Part shown: positions 39,401 to 52,599 of the stretch, piece by piece | Numbering within the stretch: position 1 is the first letter of the stretch | Layout of the letters: each line of letters opens with the position of its first letter | Notes under the pieces: model-generated | Database searches by the model: none | What the model was told of the DNA's origin: nothing | The model's input: the letters and a program-made list of their open reading frames with translations, nothing else | Program-made: the position numbers and the translations under genes | Assembly: GCA_030141605.1 (NCBI GenBank) | Contig: JAQGDQ010000030.1 | Coordinates: forward strand, 479,171-543,170 | Source of the DNA: Tubiluchus corallicola | Taxonomy: Eukaryota; Priapulida; Priapulimorpha; Priapulimorphida; Tubiluchidae | DNA: 64,000 bases | Reading direction: 5' to 3'

Positions 39401-42400
39401 TATCTTTGAGACCTGTGTGTACACTCACAAAATATAAATAAAAATGAATTCCTTGCATTCTATTCCTTAACATTTCCTCCTGCAGCATTCCTCAAATTCC
39501 TTCTAGCATTCAAAGAAATTTTATCTTAGGTGTCACGTAACAGAAAGGAGGATTACAAATAATAATTTTTTGTTTTGCCTATTAAAATATTGATATTGTT
39601 ATTTAATGTCTAAACACACAGATGCGAATGGGCGTCTGTCTCTTAAATTTGATGCGCACCTCTCACCACAGTTATTTCTGATACCTTATGTTTCTCCTTT
39701 CATTTTTAATAATTTTACTGTTCTGGCTTTTTGCATAATTTCTTGACTCTGTTTGCTTTTGAAACTATTGTTGAGTGGTGGATTGATGAATGCTGCAGTT
39801 GTACATTTCTGCAAGTGTCTGGCGACTTGGTAAAAACATCATAAGTTTTTTAGTGTTTTAAGGTCTTCAACATGCGAAGCTTCAAGATTTCGCTGCTAGA
39901 AAATCAAAACTGAGCTCATATTTAGCTGTTAATAACTGATTTAAGTTTTTTTTGTGTTTGTTCACTTTTCCTGAAGTCATATTTGCCCTTCCTTGTTATA
40001 ATTTAACCACCAAATTGGCTATGTTTAAAAATAAAAATAAAAAACTGGGACAGCCCCTTGGTATTATTTCGATCAACTGATACCTTGATTAATGTTTGTC
40101 ACCACTTATCACCGGTTAGGATCCTGTTAGCTAAATGCAGTCTTAACATTCTTTCAGAATGCTCTAGATGTTTTATGTGCTTTGGTCAGAAATTTGCCGA
40201 CTCCATTAACGGATGCAGTAATTTCTGAAGCTTTTCCGGCTGCAGCTAATTGTACCCTAAACAGTGAAGATAATGCTGTATTACAGGTATGCGTTACACT
40301 TTCAAAGGCTGCTGTAGTTATCAAATAAAAAAAAACTTCTGGTTTTTTACATTTATCTTTTACATTGTTATACACTTTTTGGAAGCTTGTCGTTCTACAG
40401 TTTTCTATACAATTACTCTTCAGCAATTATACTTTATATACACGTGTTGCACTGCAGTATAATGTAGCCAGGCATTTATAACTTAACTATCCAATTTTGT
40501 GCTTGAATGAACCGTAGCATTGTGTAACGGGCTTCTTTTCGCATTAATCTCTAGGACATGACAAAATAATTTGTAATTTAATTTATGATTTATGACAAAA
40601 TAATTTATAAAATGTGCTCAGTATTAACAACGAGCTATAAAAATATAGTTTAGTTTAAAAAAGTTGGCAGCCAGGCAGTTATACATTACATTACAGTTCT
40701 GAGTACTTTTTTGCATGAATGAACCTTTCAAGAATGGGACAGAAGTGGTCAGTCTTATCGCTCTTCGTCATCATCGTTGTTGTGGAACAATAAAAAAATT
40801 GCTTTACTGTGCCGTCTGTTTTTTTTTTTGAATATTTATTTGATTTATTATAGAAGTTCACCACTACGCCTTAAAATTGCTTGTAAATTAATTATAATAT
40901 TGTTGGGATTTTTAAAATTGTTACAATTTTTGTTTCTATGGTAACACAGAATAAGTGTCTTCATCTCGTCAAAGTAATGCAACTTGACGGGAATTTAGTT
41001 TTTTTGTTTTTGTTTTTTGCCTAGATGTTTTATAAGAAAATGAGAAATAAAAGTATATATTTTATTGACATAACCATGCATTGAAACCTGCGTGCACATT
41101 CATTTTGGAGATGCGGCAGAAAATCCTAAAATGAGTCTAAGTTGTTCAAGTAAAACTAGTTTAGTAAACCCGCACATCGAACTGCCTACATGTAGATGCC
41201 CGTTCACTAAACCTACATTTTCATTTTGAAGAAACCGGTCTGAGTAAAACGCAATGCATGTAATCTATATAGTGGACAAGTCTATAAGCAGTATCCATTA
41301 ACGAGCTGTGGTTATATTTGAGGATTGCAGCTATCTGTATTCTTGATTGTATTGTATTGAAGACTCTTGACTATAGCTCTGTCAGTGTGCCAAAATTCAG
41401 CTGTGTAGTTGCAGTAGCTGATGTATACACATGCGCACGCACACACACTTTGTAATCTTTTATAATAGTAGGATTTTATTCAGATAAGTAAGCATCTCTG
41501 TTACATCTTAGAGTTGTTTTTTATTAAAGTCATTGGATGTGGAAACATGTTTCTTTTTGGTAAACTGTCAGTCGTACTACATGCATGGAAGTTTTAAATT
41601 TTAACAGTATTATCAGAATGTATTTTGTTTGTGGATTTGCAAACACTGATAAAGTTTGATATAGATACAGCCTTGTATCTCTTAAACCCGAATTTTATGT
41701 AATTTGAATGTTTTGTGTTGTAGAGTGGAGGGGAATGTCTGCGCGCTTACGTTTCAGTTGCTTGTGATCAAATTAGTCAGTGGCAGGATGATCAGAATCG
41801 CAATGGTCTTTGGTACGTTGTACAAGTGACGAATCAAATGCTAGATCCGCGTGTATCCGAATTCACAGCTGCATTCGTTGGCAAGCTGGTTTCCACTTTA
41901 ATAACAAAGGTACCTAGTTGCTTTATGAACATTTTGGGCAAACAGCACTAAAAACTTGGCTCGGAATTTTTGATTTTTGCATGTCTAGGCCTTAATTACA
42001 GTATTGTATTAAACTCATTTGAAAGCATGCAACGTTAAACAACTCAAAAAATAGGTGAGCTGTGTCACTACAAGGTGTGACAGGTATTCATTTGATTAAA
42101 ATTCGTGTGGCCCAAAGCATTATTGGTACAACATAGTGATCCACTAGCAAGTTTTGACATTTCGCCTGGCGAATGTATTTAACGAGATCTCGTGTGCGCT
42201 CACCATAGATAATCATTAGGTTATTCTAGATTCTTGTACCGCAATTATATACAAAACGCCGCAAAGTCATTGCCACGTTAAAACTTTGGGCTAAAACATT
42301 ACATGCTGTAAGTTCTCAGGTGTTGAGCTGAAATCTTTAAACAGTGTTGTTGGGAGAGTGCATGAATATTTGTGTTGGAAATTCGACGAGGTTGATATTT

Positions 42401-45400
42401 TCAGTTGTCATGTTAATTTTTGACATCTAATAAGCCTGTCCAACATTAGTCGGTATTTTCCTTTTTTTAATAAAAATCGTTTGTAGTGTAAAATGATTCA
42501 CCATCAAAAACATGCAAAAGTTGTTACTTTTTAGCATGTTGCTGTGATTTCTGATCGCTGGAAGTCCGATAAAAATAGTGAAAACTGCCATCTTGTTTTT
42601 AGGTATAAATTTTATTCTCTATTAAATGTGGAAAGCAGGTGTTTCACTTAAAATGTAAAATAGTTTAATTGTGGTAAAACAGTGAAAAAGTCACCTTTTC
42701 AAGTTTGAACTCATGTTCCAGGTGGGCCGTGCACTTGGTGATAATCTGGACCTGATGTTGAGAGCCGTCCTCAGCAAGATGCAGCAAGCTGAAACTCTTA
42801 GTGTCTTACAAGTAAACCTTCTGGACATTTATTTTCCTGATGCTAACACTCTGCACAGTCAGATCCTAAGTTTGACATTCATTACAATTGACATTACATT
42901 GTCAGTTTAGTACTATAACGATAATGAATATCAAACTTATTAGTGATTTAATGAATGACCAAATTATGTGTAAATGCTTTTATCTGCATCTATGAACAAT
43001 GTTATTTACCTGCAGAATTATTTCAAGAGAATTAGCTTGATTTAATAGCTCACGATTTGTAGTCAAACTGTGTTGCTAGGGTTTTGATTTGATATTGCCT
43101 GCATTATCACTTGGGTAAAGTTACTCGCTTCCAAAATATTCCAAGCCAATGGATAGTAAAATGATGATTATACTTGTAAAGCCAGCTAAGGCACAGTGTG
43201 GCCTATTCAAAACTGCCAATATTCTTTGTTCTTTGAAGTCACACAGTTGATAAGACAGCACCCACAAGAATTGAATTGATTTGAATAAGCCTTTTCACAG
43301 TTTCATTGTGCGCAGTTGCTGTTGGTCGAAGGTTAAGTGTACCACAGCAACATATCCAAACTACTACAACCATCACGTGACGTGGATAATGCAAGGCCAT
43401 CTGCCACATCAGTTCAGTAACTTCAATTGTGTTATGTGGAGTTTACTTAATTGTGCATTAGTCTGTATGTAGAGTCATTTATTGGTAGGATCTTGCTTGC
43501 GAACAAGAAAAATGAACTTTGTGAAGTTCTAGCTAGCTGTTTAAAACTGTTACTATTACAATAACATGGGTTGCAAGGTGTTGTCAACTGTACATAGAGT
43601 GCTCAGACCAAAAAGATAAACTTGTAAAGGCTTAAACAGAAGGCAAAACGAAAGGAAAGATATAGAATGTGTAAAATAAAATGAAAAAGGAAAATGAAAT
43701 ACTAGGGTGATAGAAAGGGCAAGGAAATGACAATGAAAAGCAAATGTGATGACGACGAAAATGAAGATTAGATTAACATGAGACTGTAAACAAGAAACAG
43801 TTCAGTCAGCTGAGCGATTTCAAAACACCACATTAGAAAGCTTGATACTAAAATTTGGTACTAATATGTCTTCTTTATTTACATAACAGAGTTTAGTCAT
43901 GGTGTTTGCCCATCTTGTTCATACACAGTTGGATGCTGTACTGAGTTTTCTCACTACAATGCCTGGTCCTACAGGAAACTCTGCATTAGAGTTTGTTCTC
44001 ACTGAGTGGCTTTCTAGACATCATTTATTCTATGGTGCTTATGAGACAAAAGTTAGGTAGGTAAATGTGACGGTGGCACTATTTTATTTCTTCTTATTTT
44101 TGTGTGTTTAACTTAACTTTTCAGAATGAGATTGATTTTTGCCATGATCACAGCTTATTATCAGTGATGGTAAAGTAACAACTGCTTAAATTGGTGTAAA
44201 TTGAACAATGCACAGATCTAAGTCACTCTACTTTTGTCAAAATCATCACTTGTCATTGTTGTGAAAATGTATTATATCATTTAATATTAAATGAATTATC
44301 AACATAACTATCTTTTCGTTAATTATTCCTAACATGTAGTTATTTCTAATATGAAGACACTCGTGGCATGGAAATTCAGAAAATTGTTTGTGTTCATTAA
44401 TTATATTATAACTTTGAGCGCCAGAACTTAATAAACCATCTCAATTTATTTCACAACAACTATTAATCATGCAGCTAATGAGTTGAAAAAAGGTAACGCT
44501 AGAAATTGTGAACCAGTCGGAAGTTGAACCCAAGATCTTGGAATTAGAACTCGCATGCTCTGCCATCATCTGTCAATTGTACTGGTTCAGTACGACAGAG
44601 CGGGCCCAACTTCTCATTCCTGCAGCACACAATCCAACAGAGCCACTTATAACTATGTGACAGTAGGGAGATACTTATGAAGAGTTGATACTATAAGGAT
44701 TGATTTCTATTGTGCACTTTTCAGTCGGTGTAGGCCCACCCATTTGAAAAGTAACTGAAAATTACCTTTTTATTTAATAACTGCAGAAGCTTACAATTAA
44801 TACCAATAATGACTGTAACGGGTGTTATCTAAAATTACTGTTATTTTTAGGGTAGTAATTCTATATACTGTATTTGTTTTCATTTGACAAAATTGAGCAA
44901 AAAAGCAACATTTGTGATTTGTTATAACATTGCTTAACTACAACAACGTTTTTAGACAGTCGTGATCTACAGCCATTGAAAATGAAACAATGTTATTATC
45001 ATCACGTCTGTATTGGAAAGTCTCGTAATTGAAAGTTCGTAGTCTCGTAGGTTTAATATGTTTTGCTGATAAAAAATTGCAGACATGCCTGCTCACCGAG
45101 TTTCTGTGCCTACTTGAATACACTAAAATCAATGGCCTGTTTTATTGCTTTGTATCCGAAATGAAATCAATTTTAAAAAAATTAGATCATGTAGGTATGA
45201 GCTGCATGTCGCAGTAGATTATTATTAATGACCGCTTCTTGTAAATAGAATAATTTTTATGTGTTGTATAGCAAGCTTAAAGTAATCACTAGTATTGGTT
45301 GTTATCATCACTGCATTGAGTTTTGTTGTGATAATTAAAAGACCCTGTCAGCTGCGTAATTATATTAACACTGCGATAGTTTGATTCGTGAATTGTTTGT

Positions 45401-46747
45401 AGTCTGTGTGCACAGCTTATTAGAAATCAAAAGCTGATTTCCTAATAAAAATATTTATTTAATTTTCAGTACAATAGCCCTGTGCAAGTTAATCCAGTAT
45501 GGCATTCAACACAATGATCTGAGATTTCAAGACATGCATGTCAAAGGAGATGAAGTCTTTTCTCCATCTTCCGGAGTGAAGACACGTTCAAAAGCTGCTG
45601 CAGGTAATTCTCTACATATTTTAACAGTGCTTAATAGTATGAGGATGCGCTAGTATACTTGGCAAGTGTTCTCCTCCTTCACCCATTTAGGTGTAATATT
45701 ATCAAATTTTCTGATCACATGAATTTAGCACACATGCTTTACAATGTTTCATCAGATTTATAGATGATAAAGTAAAGCCTTACATTTTTTCATTTTCAGA
45801 GTGAAAACTTCAAAACAGTAATAAAAAGAACCGTGCAATCTAAACAGTTTGCAATCTAATAAATACCTTGTAGGTTTTAAAAGAAATCTAGTCATGCTGC
45901 AAAGTGCTTGATTTAACATGGTGTTGCTGTATTTTGTAATATATCCATTATAATGAACCTTCTACAATGACTTTATTACTTTTTTTCTAGAAATGTGGAT
46001 TTCTTGTAAGTTTTTGCTTGAATTTTGGCATACTCGTGGCTAACATTGTAACTTGATGTCTTTTCAGCTCCTCAGCAGTGGACTATGGTGCCGGTCTTAG
46101 TCAAAATGTACAAGCTGATAGTGAATGAGTTATCAAATCAAATTGAAATTAGCATGAGCAAAGCCAATCAAGATGGAGGTGATGATGAGGTCAGTGATTA
46201 GATTGTACAGTCGAATTCTGGTAATACGATTTGCCTTATGTCGTAACATTCAGTAGTATGATGATTTTGATCTGCCTCTGCCAAGGTTGTAATAAACGCT
46301 ATGTAGTCACTTATGGTTAATACGAAATTCGTTACTACCAAACTGCGTTTTACACGATTTTTCAAAGTCTCGCCAATATGAGTGTAATATAAAAAACACT
46401 TGTAATATGATTACTCCTGTGGCCCACCACATCTAGACACTCTTCACCCATTGCTAATGGTGCCCATAGCTTAGTTCATTTATTACAACTCATTATTTGA
46501 CATACGTCATAATATAATACATGTATGTACAGTATGCATGCATAGTTAAGCTTACTGTTGATTTAGTCAATCAGCTGGATAGATTTAAACACACCCAGTA
46601 AATTTATTGATTTCCGAAAAAACTTCACCTACCCACTTTAATAAAATTTGCCTATTGTTTAAGTCACTTATGTATTTGATACTGCCGTCTGTTTATGGGT
46701 ATCGAGTTATAATACCAAAGCAGCAGAAAGCGACATACCACAAACTC

Positions 46748-46787
<40 letters not shown>

Positions 46788-49700
46788 AGGGAGAGAGAGA
46801 GAGAGAGGAGGGAGGGAGAGAGAGAGGGAGAGGAAGAGGGGGAGGGGGATTATTATTATTATAATTCTTTATTTGAAATTTAAAGGTACACACATATACA
46901 TTATGTACATATATGCAATATGCAGACCCTCTATTTGCAAGGTATTTGTGATTTTATATTAATTTGATATCAATGTAATAGTAAAGTTAATTACCATTTA
47001 CAATTATCACAAGTAAACGGTAATTAAAATACTATTATTTATAAAATTTATTAAATACTATTACATTGGTAAAAGTTTCATATACTAATAAATAATTAAC
47101 TTCAAACATCAAATTTATATAAAATCACAAATAAAATCAAGTGGCACCAGTTTACACATACCTACTTGTATGAATTTTAACATGACTAGAAATAGCAACT
47201 ACATGTACATTTAAATACTTGCAAATTGTCACAGTCACTGATCAGGAAAAATATGGAAAAATATACAAAGTTCTCTAATTCGGCAAAATTTTTATCCAGA
47301 GTCACAGAAATAAAACAGTAATTATGTTTAGCAAAATATATTGAACCGGGAATAGCACGTATGGATATTAGTTCAGTTTTGCAAAGTTTAATAATTTACA
47401 CTAACTAAAGTTTGCAAAAATCTGTCACGCACTAACTCGCTAAAAGCAATTAGCAGGTTTACATCACAAGTGGCGTAAATTTTGCTAATGTCCTGAGATT
47501 GCAGGATGTTTGTGAATGTTACCCTTTTATTTTCGTCTACTAGAGTGCAGTCAAAAAGGAAATGTTCAGCTGTTTGTGCATCGACTAAACATATACATAC
47601 ATTTTCATTTAGATACCCAAGTCTAAACAGAAAACCTTTAAAGTTACCTTGTCCTAGTAACATGTCACAAGTCAGACTTTCCAGAGGTTTACTACCCGTG
47701 GCAAAAGAAATATCTAGCAGATTAAAAACACATTTTCAGAAAGAAAATATAATTCCTGGCATTGGTAGTGAGTTTGGCATCGATTTATCCAAAGATCTAA
47801 TATAAAGTACTCAATAATCCTGTTTTTGGTGCTCCAGGATATTCAACGTTATATTACTGTAATCAACAGAGTGTGCATTATAATATTTGCAGAATTTTAG
47901 ATTATTGCATTCAGATTGCATTGTAATTCAACGTCTGAACAAAATTTCACCTTAACAATTGGCATATTGGTTCCTTTCTTCTCTTTAAATTGCTCTACTT
48001 CAATTGCTGGGAAGTTCTGTTCAATTTCTGTCTATTTCGTCTTCATTCAAGTTTAGGTCACAGTCCTTGCTCACCCTATTAGAGTACTTATTTGGTTTTC
48101 TGAGTTTAGTGTCGGTACTCATATTAGTTAGGCTCCATGAGCTGATTATTTCGTCTGCAGTTTCTGAATCTTTTAGCTGAAAATGTTTCCTCTAGCGGTT
48201 CTGTAGGCTATTTCAAATCTTACATTGATTTGAGAAATATTTACACAGATTTGTTTTAATTGATGCTAACCCTAACTATAGCCCTCTTGCTTTCAGGCTT
48301 GTCTCTAGACTCACTGGTAGCGTATTGTCTGTTAGGTTTTACTTGTAGGAAATGTGGGTTAAACAAGCTTAAATTATGTTCCCTGATCAAAAGAAAACCA
48401 ATGTAGAGACTACAGGTGTCAGTTAATTGCTGTTTTACAATAGAAAGAACATATTAGGAGCTAGGAATAATGTGCAAAATGGATAGTACGAAACACGCTT
48501 AATACAAAAAATATTTTGGTCCCGTGGAAATCACATTACTGTTTATGCATGAATGCATTGTATTCTAATTGTGTATATTATGTTACATTACTGTTACAAC
48601 GAAGTTTGTCTTGTCTTGTGTACAAGGATGGGTGATCTAAACTAACAAAATTGCAGTATGTCTGAAACTAAGAGAAAGTATTAAACTCATGCAGCTTTTC
48701 GCACATCAGCTGGAAATGTTCTCTTCGATAATATAAAGCCTCCTGAAGAGGTGTCTCACAGAAACTGTAATCTGGTCACTTGAGTAAAACGAAAATTTTG
48801 ATTGCATGGAGTTCCCATTTTCCCATTCTACACAGTTAAACCATTGCGTTTTGTATGAATCTACTGATCATAGAAGATTGTCATTTGTTCTGAATTTCTG
48901 TTTGCAACATTGCTGTTTCCTGTTTTTGTTCTATGAATTGGTTAGCTTTTTAGAAAAATAAGATATATGTATAACATACCTGACACTTGATTTTTGTTGT
49001 ATATGTAATTGATTTAACACATATACATGAATGCCGTTAGGATTGGGAGGGAGAAGAGGATGAGGAGGATGAGGATGACGAGGAAGGTCACAGTGCTTCT
49101 AGGGACAGACAAGAAACATTGCAAGACCTTTTACGCGGATCTGATTACATGGGATTTGACCCGGAATGTGGTGATGGCGATGACGATGAGGATGATGCAG
49201 AGGCACTTCAGGATCCGATCTATCAGGTAGCATTTGATGGAAAGATGCCATTTGCTCCAGATTCTTAATTATATATGCTAAGCATTTTTAAATGTCAAGA
49301 GTTCTCACAATCGTTTGCTTGATCTATGTTTATTGGAAAGATATATGTCAGCTAGTACTGAAGACTCGCTGGAAAAATGGGCGGTATGAAATTTTCAGGA
49401 GTAATTATTAAGACACATATACTTTAATTAATTATTTGCTAAACCCATAAATGTAACATTAAGAATGTTAAATTTATATTGCATTTGCTTTGTATTTACC
49501 CAATTCTTAATTAATCATTAACCGCCAAAAAACCAGCTTACATGATCCACCTAGATATGGATCTGGCTAGGTAGTTAGGGGTAGAAATTATAAAATATAA
49601 CTATCTTATGTTATACAAATATTTTTTTTTACCTTTTCATGCTACTCACTAGAATGACTTAGTAAATGACCAGTTTTATTTGTATGATTTAAGTTATGAT

Positions 49701-51083
49701 GCCAATGTTCATTTATAGACGCCATAAATCAATTGCTACTGTTACCTTGATTAGGGTAAACCGATCTTGAAAAGTTATGTCATATCGTTTATCGAAAAAA
49801 AGTTGATAGTAAACAGTGAATGCGGCACAACAGCCGACATTTTGCATTCTCAATACACCATCGGTACACAAGTTCTGTCAATGCACAAATGCGTGGCGGG
49901 TCTGCAGTCGCTCATACACAGCGAAATAAATCAATGAGAACTCGAGCTAGTAAACAATTATATTATCACAGTTTTGCTTAAACACTGTTTTTATCTATTT
50001 TACAAAATAATTTGAACAGCTTTTGAAAAAATTAGGGCTGCTTAAAATACTTAATACTTTTCTACATAACATTAACCATTAAATGCAAATGCAGTTTTAG
50101 TAATCAGAACAATTTTACACTGTTCATCACTAACTTAAAACATTATAGAGTTTATAATTCTTTTTCAACTGAAATTACAAGAATTTTGTTAAAAAAATTC
50201 GATTCGGTTTTGGCTCGGTTGAGCTTCGGTTCGGTGGCACCCAAGCATAAAACATTGGCTATGATTTGGTTTACGAAAATGTACATTTGGCACACACTGC
50301 ACACCTACGTGTTACAGGTGATAATCCTACAGCAGTACAGTTACCAGTAATGGCATTTTATTGTAATTGATGGTACGTCATTTTGACAGCGAGCTGTATG
50401 AATGCTCTGGCTGTTACACAAATCATGGAACAGTACAGTTATGAAACTAAATGTTCCTGTTTATGTCATATAAATGAACAGCTTCATGCAGCAAAATTAG
50501 TAAAACGGCAATATTTAGTTGAGATCACAGTAAGGCCAAAATTTTGTAGTCAAACTTAAAACATTAACCAAACTTGAGATTGTATTTGAAAAACAACGAA
50601 ACTTAGGTATTTTGTTCATACGAAAGTATGTAAAAGTGACGTTACTGCTTGAAACCGAGATCTTTACTGAGGCATGCTTTAGAACAAAAGCCTAACTTCG
50701 ATATCAGCATCAAAAAGAAATATTTTTAATCTTGCAGGCAACATCAGCTTCAACATGTTTTTTAAAAAAGGCAGTTTGTGGTCCCTTTTACTGGGATCTT
50801 GCTTGGAGATTTTCTTGTTCTTGTCAATGAGCTTAACTTTAACATAAAAATAACCTGAATGCAAAATTCATCTTTGTTTTTTCAAATACATTTTGCTTTT
50901 GACTGATACAGAATATGTTTCATCGTGTAATTGTAATTTTCTCTCATTATCCAGGTGAATCTGCAAAACTACCTGACAGACTTTCTGCAGCAGTTGAGCC
51001 AACAGCCATATTACGTCACATTTAGTCAACACCACAGCGACTCAGAGCGGAAAGTGCTTTCAACCATTGGTATCAATGCGTAA
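21416..51083 (+). CDS. IPO9: Importin-9, karyopherin-beta nuclear import receptor
   Basis: Carries cargo such as histone H2A-H2B, ribosomal proteins and actin into the nucleus in a Ran-dependent way. The 24 exons are 21416-21563, 22806-22954, 23648-23849, 25278-25366, 26028-26231, 26660-26760, 26894-26952, 27749-27900, 29606-29704, 31467-31576, 31701-31840, 32763-32841, 34169-34249, 34724-34871, 35423-35501, 37123-37271, 40158-40286, 41724-41909, 42722-42811, 43890-44056, 45470-45603, 46068-46189, 49041-49226 and 50955-51083. All have GT-AG junctions and matching phases. The protein is 1043 residues (human 1041). Landmarks: N-terminal importin-beta/HEAT region, [85 protein letters not shown] and [13 protein letters not shown]. 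Two acidic loops follow at about 940-955 ([16 protein letters not shown]) and 980-995, matching the family's acidic histone-contacting loop. The largest introns are 16 (2886 bp) and 22 (2851 bp); the smallest is intron 10 (124 bp). Several introns carry transposon remnants. Confidence 0.97.
22008..22020 (+). repeat. Homopolymer of 13 G in IPO9 intron 1
   Basis: This is an uninterrupted G run in otherwise AT-rich sequence. Its exact length may be unreliable in sequencing. Confidence 0.8.
30087..30566. repeat. Weak inverted-repeat pair in IPO9 intron 9
   Basis: GAGCGTTCAGACT at 30087-30099 is mirrored by AGTCTGAATGCGCC at 30553-30566 with one insertion and one mismatch. It could mark an old MITE, but no target duplication was found. 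Confidence 0.25.
35769..36452. mobile_element. hAT-like non-autonomous element in IPO9 intron 15
   Basis: The left end, TAGGGATGTTAATGATAACG and onward (35769-35795), aligns with the inverted right end TAGTGATGTGATAACGATAC and onward (reverse complement of 36430-36452) with one 4-nt gap and two substitutions. Inside, TTATCGTATCGATA-type motifs recur near both ends, as in subterminal repeats of hAT MITEs. It is 684 bp with no open frame. No intact 8-bp target duplication is visible, so the insertion is old or the ends are slightly misplaced. Confidence 0.5.
38390..39070. mobile_element. piggyBac-like MITE in IPO9 intron 16
   Basis: CTCCTTCAGGACC at 38390-38402 and its exact inverse GGTCCTGAAGGAG at 39058-39070 are each directly flanked by TTAA on the outside (38386-38389 and 39071-39074). 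A 13-bp perfect terminal repeat with a TTAA duplication is diagnostic of piggyBac-type transposition. The element is 681 bp and has no transposase frame, so it is non-autonomous. Confidence 0.8.
44505..44590 (-). mobile_element. Candidate tRNA-derived SINE head in IPO9 intron 20
   Basis: The minus strand shows a degenerate A box (TGATGGCAGAGCATGCGAG, 44568-44550) followed about 20 nt later by a B-box-like GGGTTCAACTT (44531-44521). The order and spacing fit a tRNA-derived Pol III promoter. It does not fold into an intact tRNA. Confidence 0.4.
46208..46400 (+). mobile_element. pogo/Tigger-like terminus in IPO9 intron 22
   Basis: CAGTCGAATTCTGGTAATAC, directly preceded by TA, resembles the CAGT-GAAC-TC-GG-TATAC ends of pogo/Tigger elements. 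A matching sub-end may lie at about 48487-48541 (TACGAAACACG, then GGTCCCGTGGAAATCACATT), in which case the retrotransposon at 46849-47950 is nested inside. The right end is poorly preserved. Confidence 0.35.
46751..46848 (+). repeat. (GA)n/(GGGA)n microsatellite in IPO9 intron 22
   Basis: About 98 bp of GA dinucleotides grade into GGGA and GGGGA units. It directly abuts the 3' tail of a non-LTR retrotransposon fragment. Confidence 0.9.
46849..47950 (-). mobile_element. 5'-truncated non-LTR retrotransposon (LINE) in IPO9 intron 22
   Basis: On the minus strand an open frame ending at 47388 encodes the C-terminal end of a LINE ORF2: [20 protein letters not shown] followed by the zinc-knuckle-like [17 protein letters not shown]. 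The same frame continues upstream but has stops at 47736-47738 and 47811-47813. The 3' UTR ends in AATAAAG and a short ATAATAAT tail at 46849-46872, typical of LINE 3' ends. It is dead, because the reverse-transcriptase core is missing. Upstream (about 47940-48010) a different frame, with [15 protein letters not shown], may be an ORF1 remnant. Confidence 0.65.
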
Positions 51084-51210
51084 CAATAAATAATAGACAA
51101 ATTTGATTTTTGGAAGCAGGTCTGTGCTGATGCAGTCAAGGTAAAGCATGCACACTGCTCTGCAAAGGATTGCCAGTTTTGTTATCACTGGCGAGTTCAG
51201 TGTTGTACAC

Positions 51211-51216
51211 AATAAA
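51211..51216 (+). promoter_or_regulatory. Probable IPO9 poly(A) signal
   Basis: AATAAA lies 128 nt after the stop codon. Confidence 0.5.
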
Positions 51217-52291
51217 TCGACATGAAAAAAGCATTGTTTATGAATTGACATTGTTATTTAAACTTGTGTAAATATGATTTTACTGGATTCTTTTTGGTGC
51301 AATTGTGTTTGTACTATTATATTAATAGTTGACCACATTGAACTAATTTGAATGAATAGTCAACTTGTCGAGAATGCCTTTTTAGTCATGTGCAAGATTC
51401 TTAAAGGGATCGTCAGAAGGTTTGTGATCAGAAGAGTACAGTCAGTTGTGCCTACGTATGGCACCTCTTAAAGAAAAAAGCGTGATTAGCAAATAGTGAC
51501 ATCACATTTTGCCAAAGCCTGTATTCATGTGTTACATTGTGGTTGTTTTTAGCAATTTTTCCTTTTAACCTTTCGTGTTATGGGTGCATATTATATCAAC
51601 TTCATTGGCATTTCTAATCAAAGTATTTGATAATCTGACTGGCATTGGTAGCATTTCTCTTTGGAAGATAAATGATGCTGTTCGTCATGCTACGCTTCCA
51701 TGAGGAATTAATTCGGGGCAACTTTTCTTAGGTAATCTTTTTTTGGCATTTGTGTTTAAAATGGTTGGTATATTAATGAATCACGCTACAGAGTACAAAG
51801 AAGTTCTAGATTATATTACATTGCCATTAAGTTTAAGGTCATTGATCAGTAAGATCACAAGGTTTTTAAAACTGATAAAAATAACTTTATTCACTTTACT
51901 TGCTCTTGATAACTTTGTGAGCATTAAGGTTGTTAAACATATTATAGTTTAATTACAATTGACAAATTATGCTAGCAAAATGAATTCCAGGTCATTATAG
52001 TTTCGTAATGTTTATAAATAAAGCGACAGTAGTTTTGCTGGTACATAGATAGAGGATTAGTTGACTGACATTTTTGTACAGATGTTTTTTTGGAATTGAT
52101 TGCTCTAATCATAATAACGTTGGGGTTAATTTAGAAAATTATGTAATTGAAAACAATTTTAATAAAATAATATTTACGTTACTATGCATGATTATATTCC
52201 ACAGTTTTTCTTTTAAAGTTGTTTACGGAAACATACAAGAACAAAAATAGCAAAAACAACAATTTAAATTAAAGTACCATGGTTAAAAAAG

Positions 52292-52297
52292 TTTATT
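52292..52297 (-). promoter_or_regulatory. Candidate CFAP58 poly(A) signal
   Basis: TTTATT on the plus strand reads AATAAA on the minus strand, about 300 nt past the CFAP58 stop. Confidence 0.4.
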
Positions 52298-52599
52298 ATG
52301 TGTCTCTATTATGTAATTTGACATTTTTCATTACGCGTGTATAAATAACACGTCATCAAATGTCAGTTATTACTTAACAAGATATAACTTTGGCACAGCA
52401 TATAGTGAAAATTTGGCACAGCATATCTTAAAGTTAAATAAAGTAATCATATTGGCAAAGAGTAAATGCATGTTGATCATATACACAAGTAATGAAGCTA
52501 ATTTTAATTCCTAACGCATCGGTGAGCTCTTCTTGCTAGATATAAATAATTGTACACTGAAGATAATTTACAATTTTTTTGATGCTTGACGTGCGAAAA

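Larger units (their letters stand above)
51084..52599. other. Convergent intergenic region between IPO9 and CFAP58
   Basis: It holds both 3' UTRs. IPO9 has AATAAA at 51085-51090 (too close to the stop to act as the main signal) and at 51211-51216 (likely used). CFAP58 has an inverted AATAAA at 52292-52297. No other gene or repeat is evident. Confidence 0.6.

Noticed and set aside
48658-48780. Short frame starting MSETKRKY in IPO9 intron 22
   Set aside because: It stops after eight codons, and the following 32-codon open stretch has no recognisable similarity.
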